Origin: a virus
DNA length: 29,286 nt
Strand: one strand, 5' to 3'
Virus record (IMG/VR): IMGVR_UViG_3300009068_000136
Span: 1 to 29,286 of that record
Part shown: positions 5,672 through 12,336 of the stretch, one piece after another
Position numbering within the stretch: position 1 is the first letter of the stretch
Layout of the letters: every line of letters begins with the position of its first letter
Position numbers and translations under genes: made by a program
The notes under the pieces: model-generated
Databases searched by the model: none
Seen by the model: the letters and a program-made list of their open reading frames with translations, nothing else
Told to the model about the DNA's origin: nothing

Positions 5672-5857
5672 ATGAATAAGCAGAGAACAAACATTTATCT
5701 GCCAGCAGACATTAAGAAAAAGGCTTTTGATTTGGCTAATAAGGGCGGTCTATCACTTTCGGCATATATCACGCAGTTAATTCTGCGGGAATGCGCCATT
5801 GCGGATGGGCGCATCAAAGGCAATCTTGCTATTTTTACTAAGACCAATAAAAAATAA
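5672..5857 (+). CDS. Ribbon-helix-helix repressor 2
   Basis: The product has 61 residues from ATG 5672. RTNIYLPADIKKKAFDLANK and LSLSAYITQLILREC form an RHH domain paralogous to the divergent protein, with an extra basic C-terminal tail (IKGNLAIFTKTNKK). An upstream in-frame ATG at 5627 exists, but its 15 extra codons lie across the promoter/operator and add nothing RHH-like. No Shine-Dalgarno site precedes 5672, which supports leaderless translation. It is followed after 4 bp by a secreted-protein gene. It probably competes with RHH1 for the shared operator words as the other half of a lysis/lysogeny or excision switch. Confidence 0.75.
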   Translation: MNKQRTNIYLPADIKKKAFDLANKGGLSLSAYITQLILRECAIADGRIKGNLAIFTKTNKK

Positions 5858-5861
5858 GGAT

Positions 5862-6344
5862 ATGAAAAGCTCGTTAATTGTTTGTTTATTCCTTGGATTA
5901 TATTCTTTAGCTCAGTCCCAAGTAAGTAGTGGTTCACAACATAAAGTGGGTGGCGGAGGATATTTTGTGAGAGTTCCCACGGATGCTCAGGCTCAGAGAA
6001 TGAAGCAACAAAGGGAAACTCCGGCGGGTATGACGGCAAAAATGGTATGGGTAACGCCTGGCATAGTAGTGGCAAGGCACAAACAGGATGATGTAGTTAT
6101 CCTAGAAATTACTTACATTAAGAAAACCGATAAAGGCGAAGAGGGCAGCACATTTCTTGTGGCCGACCATCCAGATGCCTCAAACATTGCTGTGGGTGAA
6201 TCCGCAAAGTGCATTGTGGCACCTGGGCCAATTCGGGACGATTTTCAAGGCAGACGCCTTTACTATTTTTTCGACAAAAAAGAAGTAACCGAAAACAATT
6301 TGCGTCAGTTTAAGTCGCAGTACGCTGACGCGGAGCTGGACTAA
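5862..6344 (+). CDS. Secreted protein in the RHH2 operon
   Basis: The product has 160 residues. Residues 1-20 are a signal peptide (MKSSLIVCLFLGLYSLAQ, cleavage near QSQ). The mature part begins with a Gly-rich segment (HKVGGGG) and is otherwise a small mixed alpha/beta protein with no recognised motif (GIVVARHKQDDVVILEITYI; LYYFFDKKEVTENN). AAGGA lies only one base from the ATG, an unusually short spacing. Being co-transcribed with RHH2, it is a candidate prophage-expressed (lysogenic conversion) factor. Its 3' end overlaps the convergent winged-helix gene by 35 bp with no visible terminator between. Confidence 0.7.
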   Translation: MKSSLIVCLFLGLYSLAQSQVSSGSQHKVGGGGYFVRVPTDAQAQRMKQQRETPAGMTAKMVWVTPGIVVARHKQDDVVILEITYIKKTDKGEEGSTFLVADHPDASNIAVGESAKCIVAPGPIRDDFQGRRLYYFFDKKEVTENNLRQFKSQYADAELD

Positions 6345-6615
6345 CAATCTTGTAGTAAGGCGTTAGGCGGGAATAGCTACGACGCGGGCCATACTTGTTT
6401 TTGTTGGACGTATCTACCATAACTGCAAACTTCCGCATTTCAGCTCGGCCATTCCTCACCATGGAGTTCAGCATCTTGCTGGCGTGCGACTGTGTGTAGC
6501 CCCATATTTTTGCAATTTGAGCGGCACTTTTAAAGTCAGGCGGAACAGCCACAGCCCTTCGCTCGACAAACTCCTCAAGAGCGACCGCCCAATCTTTTAC
6601 AGCGGATACCGCCAT
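6310..6615 (-). CDS. Winged-helix DNA-binding protein
   Basis: The product has 101 residues with an excellent ribosome-binding site (GGGAGGAGT) before ATG 6615. Residues 29-57 (SAAQIAKIWGYTQSHASKML) form a helix-turn-helix in which the second helix reads SHASKMLNSMVRNG, as in MarR/ArsR-like winged helices, followed by a basic wing region (NKNKYGPRRSYSR). It is probably a late-region regulator or DNA-binding accessory. It is the last gene of the leftward late block, overlapping the phosphoesterase gene upstream and the secreted-protein gene head-on. Confidence 0.6.
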   Translation of the reverse strand: MAVSAVKDWAVALEEFVERRAVAVPPDFKSAAQIAKIWGYTQSHASKMLNSMVRNGRAEMRKFAVMVDTSNKNKYGPRRSYSRLTPYYKIVSPAPRQRTAT

Positions 6616-7343
6616 ACTCCTCCCACGGGCGACAGGACGTTAACCGTGCACCCCTGCCCCCCTTCTACGTATTCGCCCCAGGCAACTCCGTGCTGCCACC
6701 TAGTAACGGATCGCATTCTCCTGGCGTAGTGCATGCTCGGAATATCCGCTAGGCAACCGATCGACCATCCCACGGGTGCGCCGATGCTGCGGCCAGCCGT
6801 CCGATCCACGCGGTGCAGATGCCCCATGACGACAGGTTTGCGTAGCATTTCAACGTGGTCGCGTACTGCGCTGGACTCTGAATACATAAATCCGTGGCCG
6901 AATGCCGTCCCGCCTAGGTCGTGCCAGCCTGTTTCAATGTCGTAAGGCACATACTTCGCCTTTAGATCCTTGCACATGTTATAGATCTCCGATTTAGCCG
7001 ACGTGCAGCAGTGCGCCACGATTGCGCTTGGCGAGTATTGTAGAGCCGTTAGACGGTGTTCATGGTTTCCCTCAAAGATGTAACGTGGCGCAAGTTCTCG
7101 AACAAAATTAACCCCTGCATCAAAGTCCTCACGAATCGACGAACTGCGTTCGGGAGAATCTGGATCTTTCCTTGCGCTACCCATCAGCCCGGACAGATCA
7201 ACAAAATCGCCAAGGTGTAGAGTGGTATCTGGATTCCATCGTCGTTTCATTTCTAGAGCAGCCTTGCACGCGGCCGCGTTCGCTAGGTGACCATGGGAGC
7301 AGCTGACCGCCAGCCACTTTTTCCATTTCCGAATGACTTTCAT
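6597..7343 (-). CDS. Calcineurin-like metallophosphoesterase
   Basis: The product has 248 residues. The motifs are in order: SCSH (14-17), GDFVD (45-49), GNHEHR (92-97), FGHG (148-151) and GHLH (174-177), covering the metal-binding core of the calcineurin/Mre11-type fold. The usual first motif DxH reads C-S-H here, so one bridging or M1 aspartate is replaced by cysteine. The phage role is unknown; family members hydrolyse phosphomonoesters, phosphodiesters or nucleic acid ends. It overlaps the MazG-like gene by four bases (ATGA). Confidence 0.85.
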   Translation of the reverse strand: MKVIRKWKKWLAVSCSHGHLANAAACKAALEMKRRWNPDTTLHLGDFVDLSGLMGSARKDPDSPERSSSIREDFDAGVNFVRELAPRYIFEGNHEHRLTALQYSPSAIVAHCCTSAKSEIYNMCKDLKAKYVPYDIETGWHDLGGTAFGHGFMYSESSAVRDHVEMLRKPVVMGHLHRVDRTAGRSIGAPVGWSIGCLADIPSMHYARRMRSVTRWQHGVAWGEYVEGGQGCTVNVLSPVGGVWRYPL

Positions 7344-7666
7344 TTCTTATCAGCGGCCGATGGGAATCCTTCGAGCACAGCAAGGATCTGGCGACAACTT
7401 TCCCGCGATTGTGCTGCTACCACGCTCTCATCGCTTGCCCCGATCAACGCGATCTCGGCAATCACGGAAAGCTGCATTTTTAACGTGTGTACATACGTGC
7501 AAAGATCCAGAACCTCCTCCCAAGCATCTTTCCACACGGGCCTGCGCCAAAGCGCTCCGCCGTGCTCTTCTTGCCCTTTGCGGTACTTGGCGTCCAGATC
7601 CCTGCTTAAATCGCGTACAATGCCAGCCAGATGCTTCTCGTGTTCGGGCGTCACCGTGAACTCCAC
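7340..7666 (-). CDS. MazG/NTP-pyrophosphohydrolase-like all-alpha protein
   Basis: The product has 108 residues. KYRKGQEEHGGALWRRPVWK is followed by DAWEEVLDLCTYVHTLKMQL, resembling the EExxE...ExxD metal-binding helices of phage MazG-like or dUTPase-like proteins (EEH near 34, WEEVLDL near 49). It could trim non-canonical or signalling nucleotides during infection. The match is by motif only and the helix pair is short. It overlaps the endolysin gene upstream by 16 bp and the phosphoesterase downstream by 4 bp, so all three are translated from one transcript. Confidence 0.55.
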   Translation of the reverse strand: MEFTVTPEHEKHLAGIVRDLSRDLDAKYRKGQEEHGGALWRRPVWKDAWEEVLDLCTYVHTLKMQLSVIAEIALIGASDESVVAAQSRESCRQILAVLEGFPSAADKK

Positions 7667-8172
7667 GGGCGGTTACTGACTAGGCTTGTGGCCTTGCTCT
7701 GTTTGCGGATGTCCTTGGCCTGCACTTGTTCCACAGGGTTGCGTGAGATGTCACGCCAGCTCTTGTAGTCGCTGCTTTGCAAATGACCTGTTTCCCAGCT
7801 AATGCCGACCAAGCGGAATGCAATTCCAACGTGCTCGCCAAGGCGGAAAGCGGTTTCGTTATCCCAATCGGCAAACCACAGATCCGCGTTTTTGCCAGAC
7901 TGCTTCAACGGCACCCAATCAAACGCCAGCCCGTAGTTGTGATAGCTTTGACCTGGCTTGGCTTTGGTCACGATCTTGCTGCTCCCGTCCGTCCTTCCTT
8001 TCGCATAAAGCGCGGCCTGCTCCTCCATAGTGCGACGGCCGCAGTAGATCAGCGGCTCAATCCGACTGGTTACCATCTCATTCACCCATCCCCTCACCTG
8101 TTTTTGAAAGCTGGTGTCCAAAGAATCAATCGCCCGCAAGGTGCGGGAACTAGCTTCCGCAAGGCTGGTCAC
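7651..8172 (-). CDS. Endolysin, M15-family peptidase
   Basis: The product has 173 residues. LIYCGRRTMEEQAALYAKGR (41-60), SYHNYGLAFDW (76-86) and WETGHLQ (126-132) give the M15 zinc site H78, D85 and H130 with E127 as catalytic acid/base candidate. This is as in phage L-alanyl-D-glutamate or D-Ala-D-Ala peptidases such as T5 and Ply500-type lysins, which cut peptidoglycan stems. There is no signal peptide, so export depends on a holin. The last 40 residues are basic and could bind the wall. The gene overlaps the lipoprotein gene upstream by ATGA and belongs to the lysis cassette. Confidence 0.88.
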   Translation of the reverse strand: MTSLAEASSRTLRAIDSLDTSFQKQVRGWVNEMVTSRIEPLIYCGRRTMEEQAALYAKGRTDGSSKIVTKAKPGQSYHNYGLAFDWVPLKQSGKNADLWFADWDNETAFRLGEHVGIAFRLVGISWETGHLQSSDYKSWRDISRNPVEQVQAKDIRKQSKATSLVSNRPWSSR

Positions 8173-8417
8173 TTCCTCGCTCGCTCTCTTTCAACTTCTG
8201 CCAGGCAATCAGAAAGCGCCTTGAGCGATTGCGCAAACAGATCTCTGTAAGCTTGTGGGCAGGGCTTGTTTGTTCGCTCGGCCTTGTCCCACTCGTAGAT
8301 GAAATAGCTGATCGTGTCCGGGCTTGGCGGCGGGCCGTCCTGCGTTTGCGAGGTTGTCGCACAGGAGCACAGTGCCAGGCTACTGATCAGCAGGAGGGCG
8401 TTTAGTCCACCACGCAT
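8169..8417 (-). CDS. Outer-membrane lipoprotein, o-spanin candidate
   Basis: The product has 82 residues from ATG 8417 (AAAGGGA upstream). The signal MRGGLNALLLISSLALCSCA has a lipobox at C17 or C19, followed by a Ser/Thr/Pro linker (QTQDGPPPSPD) and a helical C-terminus (LKALSDCLAEVERERARK). The start lies inside the preceding membrane-protein gene in another frame, the Rz/Rz1-like overlap known for two-component spanins, which fuse inner and outer membranes after wall digestion. It sits immediately upstream of the endolysin. A TTG at 8453 would give a longer form but lacks support. Confidence 0.7.
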   Translation of the reverse strand: MRGGLNALLLISSLALCSCATTSQTQDGPPPSPDTISYFIYEWDKAERTNKPCPQAYRDLFAQSLKALSDCLAEVERERARK

Positions 8418-8550
8418 CGATGTCCCTTTGTCTTTTCCTGCGTTCAAGTTCAATCGCCTCGAAGTTGCGCTGTAAGGGCGATTTGCGTTTTAAGAACCAC
8501 AACACAATCCCGATTATCCCGCCAAGCGCCGTTAAGATTCCGGCGATCAT
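8380..8550 (-). CDS. Small inner-membrane protein overlapping the lipoprotein gene
   Basis: The product has 56 residues. MIAGILTALGGIIGIVLWFL is a single N-terminal membrane span, followed by a strongly charged helix (FEAIELERRKRQRDIDAWW) that would face the periplasm or cytoplasm. Its last 38 bp overlap the lipoprotein start in another frame. The position and N-in signal-anchor layout fit an i-spanin (Rz-like), but the soluble part is much shorter than usual, so a holin/pinholin or other small membrane protein is possible. Confidence 0.6.
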   Translation of the reverse strand: MIAGILTALGGIIGIVLWFLKRKSPLQRNFEAIELERRKRQRDIDAWWTKRPPADQ

Positions 8551-8557
8551 GGGCGGG

Positions 8558-8722
8558 TTATTTGCGACTTAGCTTGGACAAAAAATCTACCACAGCTTGC
8601 AAGCTTTTCTCAGGTTGATCGCCTGGGATGAGGGAGGCGACTGCGATAGCCGCTACAAGCACGGCTGAGACGGCCCCGAGATACGACTGCCAGTTGTTTA
8701 GTATGTTATTGAGTATGTCCAT
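8558..8722 (-). CDS. Small membrane protein, holin candidate (54 aa)
   Basis: ATG 8722 follows an AGGTGG ribosome-binding site. MDILNNILNNWQSYLGAVSA leads into a hydrophobic span (about 16-32) and a soluble tail with PGDQPEKSLQAVVDFLSK. A single span with a short tail beside the endolysin suggests a holin or antiholin. The frame extends to 8824 but would then overlap the coiled-coil gene's C-terminus, so the shorter start is preferred. Which of the three membrane genes is the holin cannot be decided from sequence. Confidence 0.6.
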   Translation of the reverse strand: MDILNNILNNWQSYLGAVSAVLVAAIAVASLIPGDQPEKSLQAVVDFLSKLSRK

Positions 8723-8748
8723 ACCACCTAGCGGGGTGTCAAAGCTGG

Positions 8749-9009
8749 CTAAAGGCTGAACCGACGCTTGATCAACTCCCACGCCGTGCTTACCACTGCC
8801 CCGGATACTAACGCCACAAGCCATAGCTTCGTTTTAATCGTGTGGGCGTCGCGCTCCATGTTGGTTAGGCGGCCGTGATACTCCCCTAGGCTGGCTTGTG
8901 ATCGTTCTAGTAAATCCAGAATTACCGACTGGCGAGTCTCGATCCGGGCGATGCTCTCACGGACTAGGCTTAACCGCTCAGAAAGTTCGGCTACTTGGTC
9001 AGTGCTCAT
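8749..9009 (-). CDS. Coiled-coil protein with C-terminal membrane anchor (XhlA-like)
   Basis: The product has 86 residues. Residues 1-60 form a heptad-rich helix (LSERLSLVRESIARIETRQS; HGRLTNMERDAHTIKT) and 61-80 a membrane span (LWLVALVSGAVVSTAWEL) with a basic end (KRRFSL). This layout is that of XhlA/haemolysin-type holin partners and of cytoplasmic-facing tail-anchored lysis proteins. ATG 9009 overlaps the upstream stop (ATGA). Likely a lysis accessory by position; a direct holin role is not proven. Confidence 0.65.
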   Translation of the reverse strand: MSTDQVAELSERLSLVRESIARIETRQSVILDLLERSQASLGEYHGRLTNMERDAHTIKTKLWLVALVSGAVVSTAWELIKRRFSL

Positions 9010-9161
9010 AGGGTGGCCGTTTCTGCGCCTTCGGCGATCCGCACCATCTCCTCGCCCTTCTCGTTGTAGAACATTTCGATGTAGCCCTCGGCCTCAAGCC
9101 AGCGCAGGCTGGCAGTAAATTCACGCCAGCCGGGCGTGTTGCGATCGTCGGGCGCAGTCAT
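9006..9161 (-). CDS. Small hypothetical protein (51 aa)
   Basis: ATG 9161 lies one base before the TGA of the small lipoprotein gene, and its own TGA overlaps the next ATG. The protein starts MTAPDDRNTPGWREFTASLR and continues with WLEAEGYIEMFYNEKGEEMV, a helix then a beta-hairpin resembling a mini winged helix. No membrane span is present, which is unusual inside a lysis cassette. It may be a regulator of lysis genes or a structural small protein; unknown. Confidence 0.6.
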   Translation of the reverse strand: MTAPDDRNTPGWREFTASLRWLEAEGYIEMFYNEKGEEMVRIAEGAETATL

Positions 9162-9281
9162 TCACTTTGCCTTCCCCGCGTCCTCGGCCGCAGACATATC
9201 GCTGTAATCCGGCAGTCCTGTGTTATCCGCTGGCTTTGGCGAGCAAGAGCAGAACAATAGAGCGATAAAGAGAATGGGCAT
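9162..9281 (-). CDS. Very small lipoprotein (39 aa)
   Basis: ATG 9281 overlaps the fibre gene's TAA by one base (TAATG). MPILFIALLFCSCSPKPADN is a short lipoprotein signal with cysteines at 11 and 13, followed by a 25-residue polar tail (SDMSAAEDAGKAK). It could be an Rz1-like o-spanin, an entry/exclusion lipoprotein or a virion component. It is one of two lipoprotein genes in this lysis block. Confidence 0.6.
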   Translation of the reverse strand: MPILFIALLFCSCSPKPADNTGLPDYSDMSAAEDAGKAK

Positions 9282-10117
9282 TAGGGTATGACGCTAGCAA
9301 GCGTGTTCATTAGGTTGGTTACTCTGGAATCTAGCAAAGAAAGGGTTAGGCTTTTTCCGATTGAATAAAAAGACATCCTTGCCGAAGTTAGTTGTGTTGG
9401 GGTAGTTGGGGCGGCGGCAGTAAAAGCACCAAATACACCCCACTTGAGACTTGCTGGTGATTGAGAAGTTCCAGTAGTAGTAGCTTCACTCGGCCCGCTT
9501 GTTGTTGTTGCTCTGCTTGTAAAATTTGAAGAATTATTTCTTGTTAAACCTTGAAACCCAGTTGATAAGGATGATACATTTCTGTTTGTGTTCACCAATG
9601 TCATAGAAACAAAATTAATTTGAGTTGTGGCTGGGTGTCTAATATAAGAAAGGCTGCCAGCCCCAGCTATTGTTCCAATAATTTGCCCAGTCGTATCGGT
9701 TTGAAGTTGTGTTATATAAACAGACAAATGATTGTTATTTTGTGAATATAAAATTGCCTCATTGTTTGTGTAATTTGTATCTAATACTTTATTTGAGTCG
9801 TTACCGAGTAGTCCAGTTTTTCGGTTGTAATCCCCACTTGCAAAATTGTAATTAGTTGGTGCAGTTCCCTTGAGTGGCACTAAAGCACCAGTATGAGTTC
9901 TAGCCCCAGCCATAATGCAACATCCGACAATAGCATCCCAAATCCCATCTGCCTTGCATCCTAGAACGAAAGCGTTAATAGCCCCACGTACTTGTGATTC
10001 AAGCCTCTCGCCATCTGCTGCCTCAACTCGCAAAATGTAGTCTCTTGCGTCTTGATCGAATAATCTGTTTTTAATTCGATTAACTGGCAAGGGTGCGACT
10101 GCCGAAAACAAAGGCAT
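9281..10117 (-). CDS. Tail fibre / receptor-binding protein
   Basis: The product has 278 residues with an AGGAG site before ATG 10117. The pattern YNFASGDYNRKTGLLGNDSN and then LDTNYTNNEAI is typical of laminin-G-like (concanavalin-fold) modules found in phage tail fibres and host-range proteins. The C-terminal half is Thr/Ser/Asn-rich. The gene is visibly more AT-rich than its neighbours, as horizontally exchanged adhesins often are. It stands at the end of the tail block just before lysis, the usual place of receptor-binding genes. No enzymatic motif is seen. Confidence 0.65.
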   Translation of the reverse strand: MPLFSAVAPLPVNRIKNRLFDQDARDYILRVEAADGERLESQVRGAINAFVLGCKADGIWDAIVGCCIMAGARTHTGALVPLKGTAPTNYNFASGDYNRKTGLLGNDSNKVLDTNYTNNEAILYSQNNNHLSVYITQLQTDTTGQIIGTIAGAGSLSYIRHPATTQINFVSMTLVNTNRNVSSLSTGFQGLTRNNSSNFTSRATTTSGPSEATTTGTSQSPASLKWGVFGAFTAAAPTTPTQLTSARMSFYSIGKSLTLSLLDSRVTNLMNTLASVIP

Positions 10118-10127
10118 CGCCTAGCTC

Positions 10128-11078
10128 CTAACTAACTTCGGTAACCCTAGCCGTGCCAGCCGTGGCGAATACTGCCGTATGGGCAAGTGAAAGTTGACCC
10201 TGCGGACATTCCCAATAATCGCCAGCCGATAAACGAACTTGGTAGCTGATAGTGGTGCAGGTCGCACCAGGCGAGATATATAGAGTTGGGCCTTCGTTAA
10301 ATACCGTCAACACTTCCCTGCCCTCTACTGCTGACACGAGCGTGGTAGATGGCGTGATGCTGGTAAAGTTCGTGTTAGATACTGTCGTGCCTTGAGCGGG
10401 TGTGAATGTGACTACTGTATTGGCAATCGTAACACCGTGAGTCACACAAGAGCCAATAGTTACGGAATTACCAATGGTGACTGATGAGATTGAGACTGGG
10501 ACTGTCCCGCTGATGGAAGCCGTAACAGAGCCGATCTGATTTGTGCCAGCCGCAAGACTTGGTAGCGAGTTTACTGTGACGGTGGTGGATGTAAGCGAAA
10601 CTGGTTGAGTCGCCTGCCAGAAAGTTCCACTAACGGGTTGAGTGGCTTGGTAGAAAGTACCAGAAACAGGAACTGTGCCAGAGATGGATGCCGTGACGCT
10701 TCCGATTTGAGCCGTGCCTGCCGCAAGGGCGGGCAGTGAGCTAACTGTTACCGTCGTGCTTGTGAGAGTTACCGCATGCGCTGGCACAGATGCAAGAGAC
10801 ACCGGCTGCGTCGCCTGATAAAATGTTCCGCTAACTGGCACTGTTCCGCTGATGCTTGCCGTAACGCTTCCAATTTGTGCTGTGCTTGCCCCCAATGTGA
10901 CAGATCCGATGACCGTTGTTACCGATGGAGCCTGCACGCTAATGCTAGGCATAGTCACAACATTCACGCTTACCACGTTTGCTACTGTAACTGTTGCCGC
11001 TAATGCCCCGGACACAACTGGCGCGGATAGTGTGACTACGGTGGGCGTTTCGGTGATCTGTAGGTAAATATCGCTCAT
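10128..11078 (-). CDS. Beta-repeat tail protein
   Basis: The product has 316 residues, almost all Val/Thr/Ser/Gly/Ala, with internal repeats: GSVTASISGTVPVS three times (starting near residues 70, 126 and 183), GTFYQATQPVS or GTFWQATQPVS three times and SLPALAAGT-like linkers, period about 56. This is an extended, fibrous beta-structure, and the VSGTFWQATQPVS word is common in phage tail proteins. The C-terminus (200-316) is non-repetitive, with TLYISPGATCTTISYQVRLS suggesting a tip domain. A four-base overlap with the upstream gene supports co-expression. Function in fibre or baseplate is inferred. Confidence 0.65.
   Translation of the reverse strand: MSDIYLQITETPTVVTLSAPVVSGALAATVTVANVVSVNVVTMPSISVQAPSVTTVIGSVTLGASTAQIGSVTASISGTVPVSGTFYQATQPVSLASVPAHAVTLTSTTVTVSSLPALAAGTAQIGSVTASISGTVPVSGTFYQATQPVSGTFWQATQPVSLTSTTVTVNSLPSLAAGTNQIGSVTASISGTVPVSISSVTIGNSVTIGSCVTHGVTIANTVVTFTPAQGTTVSNTNFTSITPSTTLVSAVEGREVLTVFNEGPTLYISPGATCTTISYQVRLSAGDYWECPQGQLSLAHTAVFATAGTARVTEVS
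10479..10872 (-). repeat. Coding tandem repeats of the beta-repeat tail protein
   Basis: Three copies of an about 56-codon unit encode identical GSVTASISGTVPVS cores. The DNA differs: for example the serines are AGC in one copy and TCT or TCC in another, which needs two base changes, so the amino acids rather than the DNA are conserved. Confidence 0.7.
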
Positions 11079-11410
11079 GGTACGGTTATCCTTGGGCTTA
11101 ATGTCACAGCGCCTTCCAGCAGCCTTGTCGCAATCCCGGCGCTAGTCACTTGCACTAGGTCGTACTTCGCGCCAGCGGTGGGTACGAGCAGGCTTGCTGC
11201 CGATGTAACGGTAAGGCGTAGCTGGCCACCGGCTGCCGACACAACGCTGGTCGCAATCTGCGTGACTACCGTGCCCCCTGGCATCTGGCGGATCTGAGCG
11301 GTGAAGGTGCTGCCAGCAAGACTAATGTATCCTTGGGTAGCAGTAGTAAGGAATAGGTCGCGAGTCCAATCCGTTCCCTGTTCGATAGTGATGTTGTAAG
11401 AGGCCGACAT
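11075..11410 (-). CDS. BppU-N-like baseplate/tail protein
   Basis: The product has 111 residues. ITIEQGTDWTRDLFL at the N-terminus, AGSTFTAQIRQMPGGTVV, and a Leu/Thr-rich second half ending LLEGAVTLSPRITVP form the pattern of the small beta-sandwich tail proteins (BppU N-terminal-like, qGtdf...G-tf-aqir). It probably connects a fibre to the tail tip. It overlaps the repeat protein by ATGA, and the two may form one adhesion unit. Confidence 0.6.
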   Translation of the reverse strand: MSASYNITIEQGTDWTRDLFLTTATQGYISLAGSTFTAQIRQMPGGTVVTQIATSVVSAAGGQLRLTVTSAASLLVPTAGAKYDLVQVTSAGIATRLLEGAVTLSPRITVP

Positions 11411-11422
11411 GTGGATCTCAGT

Positions 11423-11629
11423 TCACTTCTTGTCAAAGACGCCCCATAGGCCAATCGGACAGTTCAGACTCTTAATGCGTGCCTTGATAAACATAAAGCA
11501 GCCGCACTTGCCGCAACGGTAATTACTGTAGTGCTGACACTTCCCGCATATCTTTAGCCTGCTTTGCGCCAGTTTTTCATCAGCCAAGCCAAGGCGGGCG
11601 ACTATAGACAAGGCATCCATTTTGATCAT
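11423..11629 (-). CDS. Small zinc-ribbon protein in the tail operon
   Basis: The product has 68 residues, with a zinc-binding pattern C28-x2-C31, C39-x2-C42-x-C44 and C57 (KICGKCQHY, RCGKCGCF, NCPIG). It resembles the small phage zinc-finger proteins that often lie among tail genes. The N-terminus is helical. It overlaps the upstream gene by ATGA. The role in assembly or in host take-over is unknown; the metal site is convincing. Confidence 0.65.
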   Translation of the reverse strand: MIKMDALSIVARLGLADEKLAQSRLKICGKCQHYSNYRCGKCGCFMFIKARIKSLNCPIGLWGVFDKK

Positions 11630-12336
11630 TTTTCAAAGGTTGCGTCAAAATCGTAAGCACTTTCCTGAAAGATGCTCAAAAGGCACGGCGGCGGATCTGC
11701 AAATCCGTTGCTATAATCGCTCTCTAGCTTGTAATCGCACTTGTATTGAAAGTCTCCAATTCTAAAAGTGGCTTTTGCCCCAGAGCCTTTCTGCCTATTT
11801 ACCCCCAAGATATAATCATGGTAAAAAGGCTTTTTGGCGTAGCCTGTTTGCTGAATAGTCATTTGAACCGCATACGACGATTGCCCGTCCTCTTGAAGTG
11901 ATTGAATAATCTCTTCAATCTGAATGGCGCCATTTGGGCATGTTATGAATCCGCTTAGATTTTTCTCGCTGCTTTCGTACAATAATTCTGCATCTAAAGG
12001 CAGACTTGAATCATAGACTCCCTCCTTTTGGCATGCGGGATAATCAATTTCTTTCTGCTGAGTTTTGTTAATGGTAAGTCGTGTAACGCTAGCTGTGCAG
12101 TCGTCGCAATTTTGTGTTTCATCAACAAAGAGTCCGTTTATTTGTGCGGTTATTGCGTTGTAATTTAGCCGTGTATTTAGTTTTTTGTATTTACCAGACA
12201 TCAGCGAGATCGAAGTATCAATAGGAACTTCCACAAGATAAAGGTTTTGCGGAATGGACGCTAAGTATGCCTGTTCGCCGCCAGGGTATTCTTTTCTGTG
12301 TTTAACCCCGCCAATCGGGCACTGAAGTGCGCTCAC
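11626..12336 (-). CDS. Hypothetical tail-region protein (236 aa)
   Basis: Eight cysteines are spread through a mixed sequence (NCDDCTASVTRL, PACQKEG, ITCPNGAIQI, YKCDYKLES), with no signal peptide and no family recognised. Lower GC than the head genes. Coupled by four-base overlaps to the 198-residue protein upstream and the zinc-ribbon protein downstream, so all three probably belong to the same distal tail assembly. Paired cysteines may bind metal. Confidence 0.55.
   Translation of the reverse strand: MSALQCPIGGVKHRKEYPGGEQAYLASIPQNLYLVEVPIDTSISLMSGKYKKLNTRLNYNAITAQINGLFVDETQNCDDCTASVTRLTINKTQQKEIDYPACQKEGVYDSSLPLDAELLYESSEKNLSGFITCPNGAIQIEEIIQSLQEDGQSSYAVQMTIQQTGYAKKPFYHDYILGVNRQKGSGAKATFRIGDFQYKCDYKLESDYSNGFADPPPCLLSIFQESAYDFDATFEK

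Noticed and set aside
9281-10117. Diversity-generating retroelement target in the Asn-rich fibre gene
   Set aside because: No reverse transcriptase, template repeat or initiation site found in the window.
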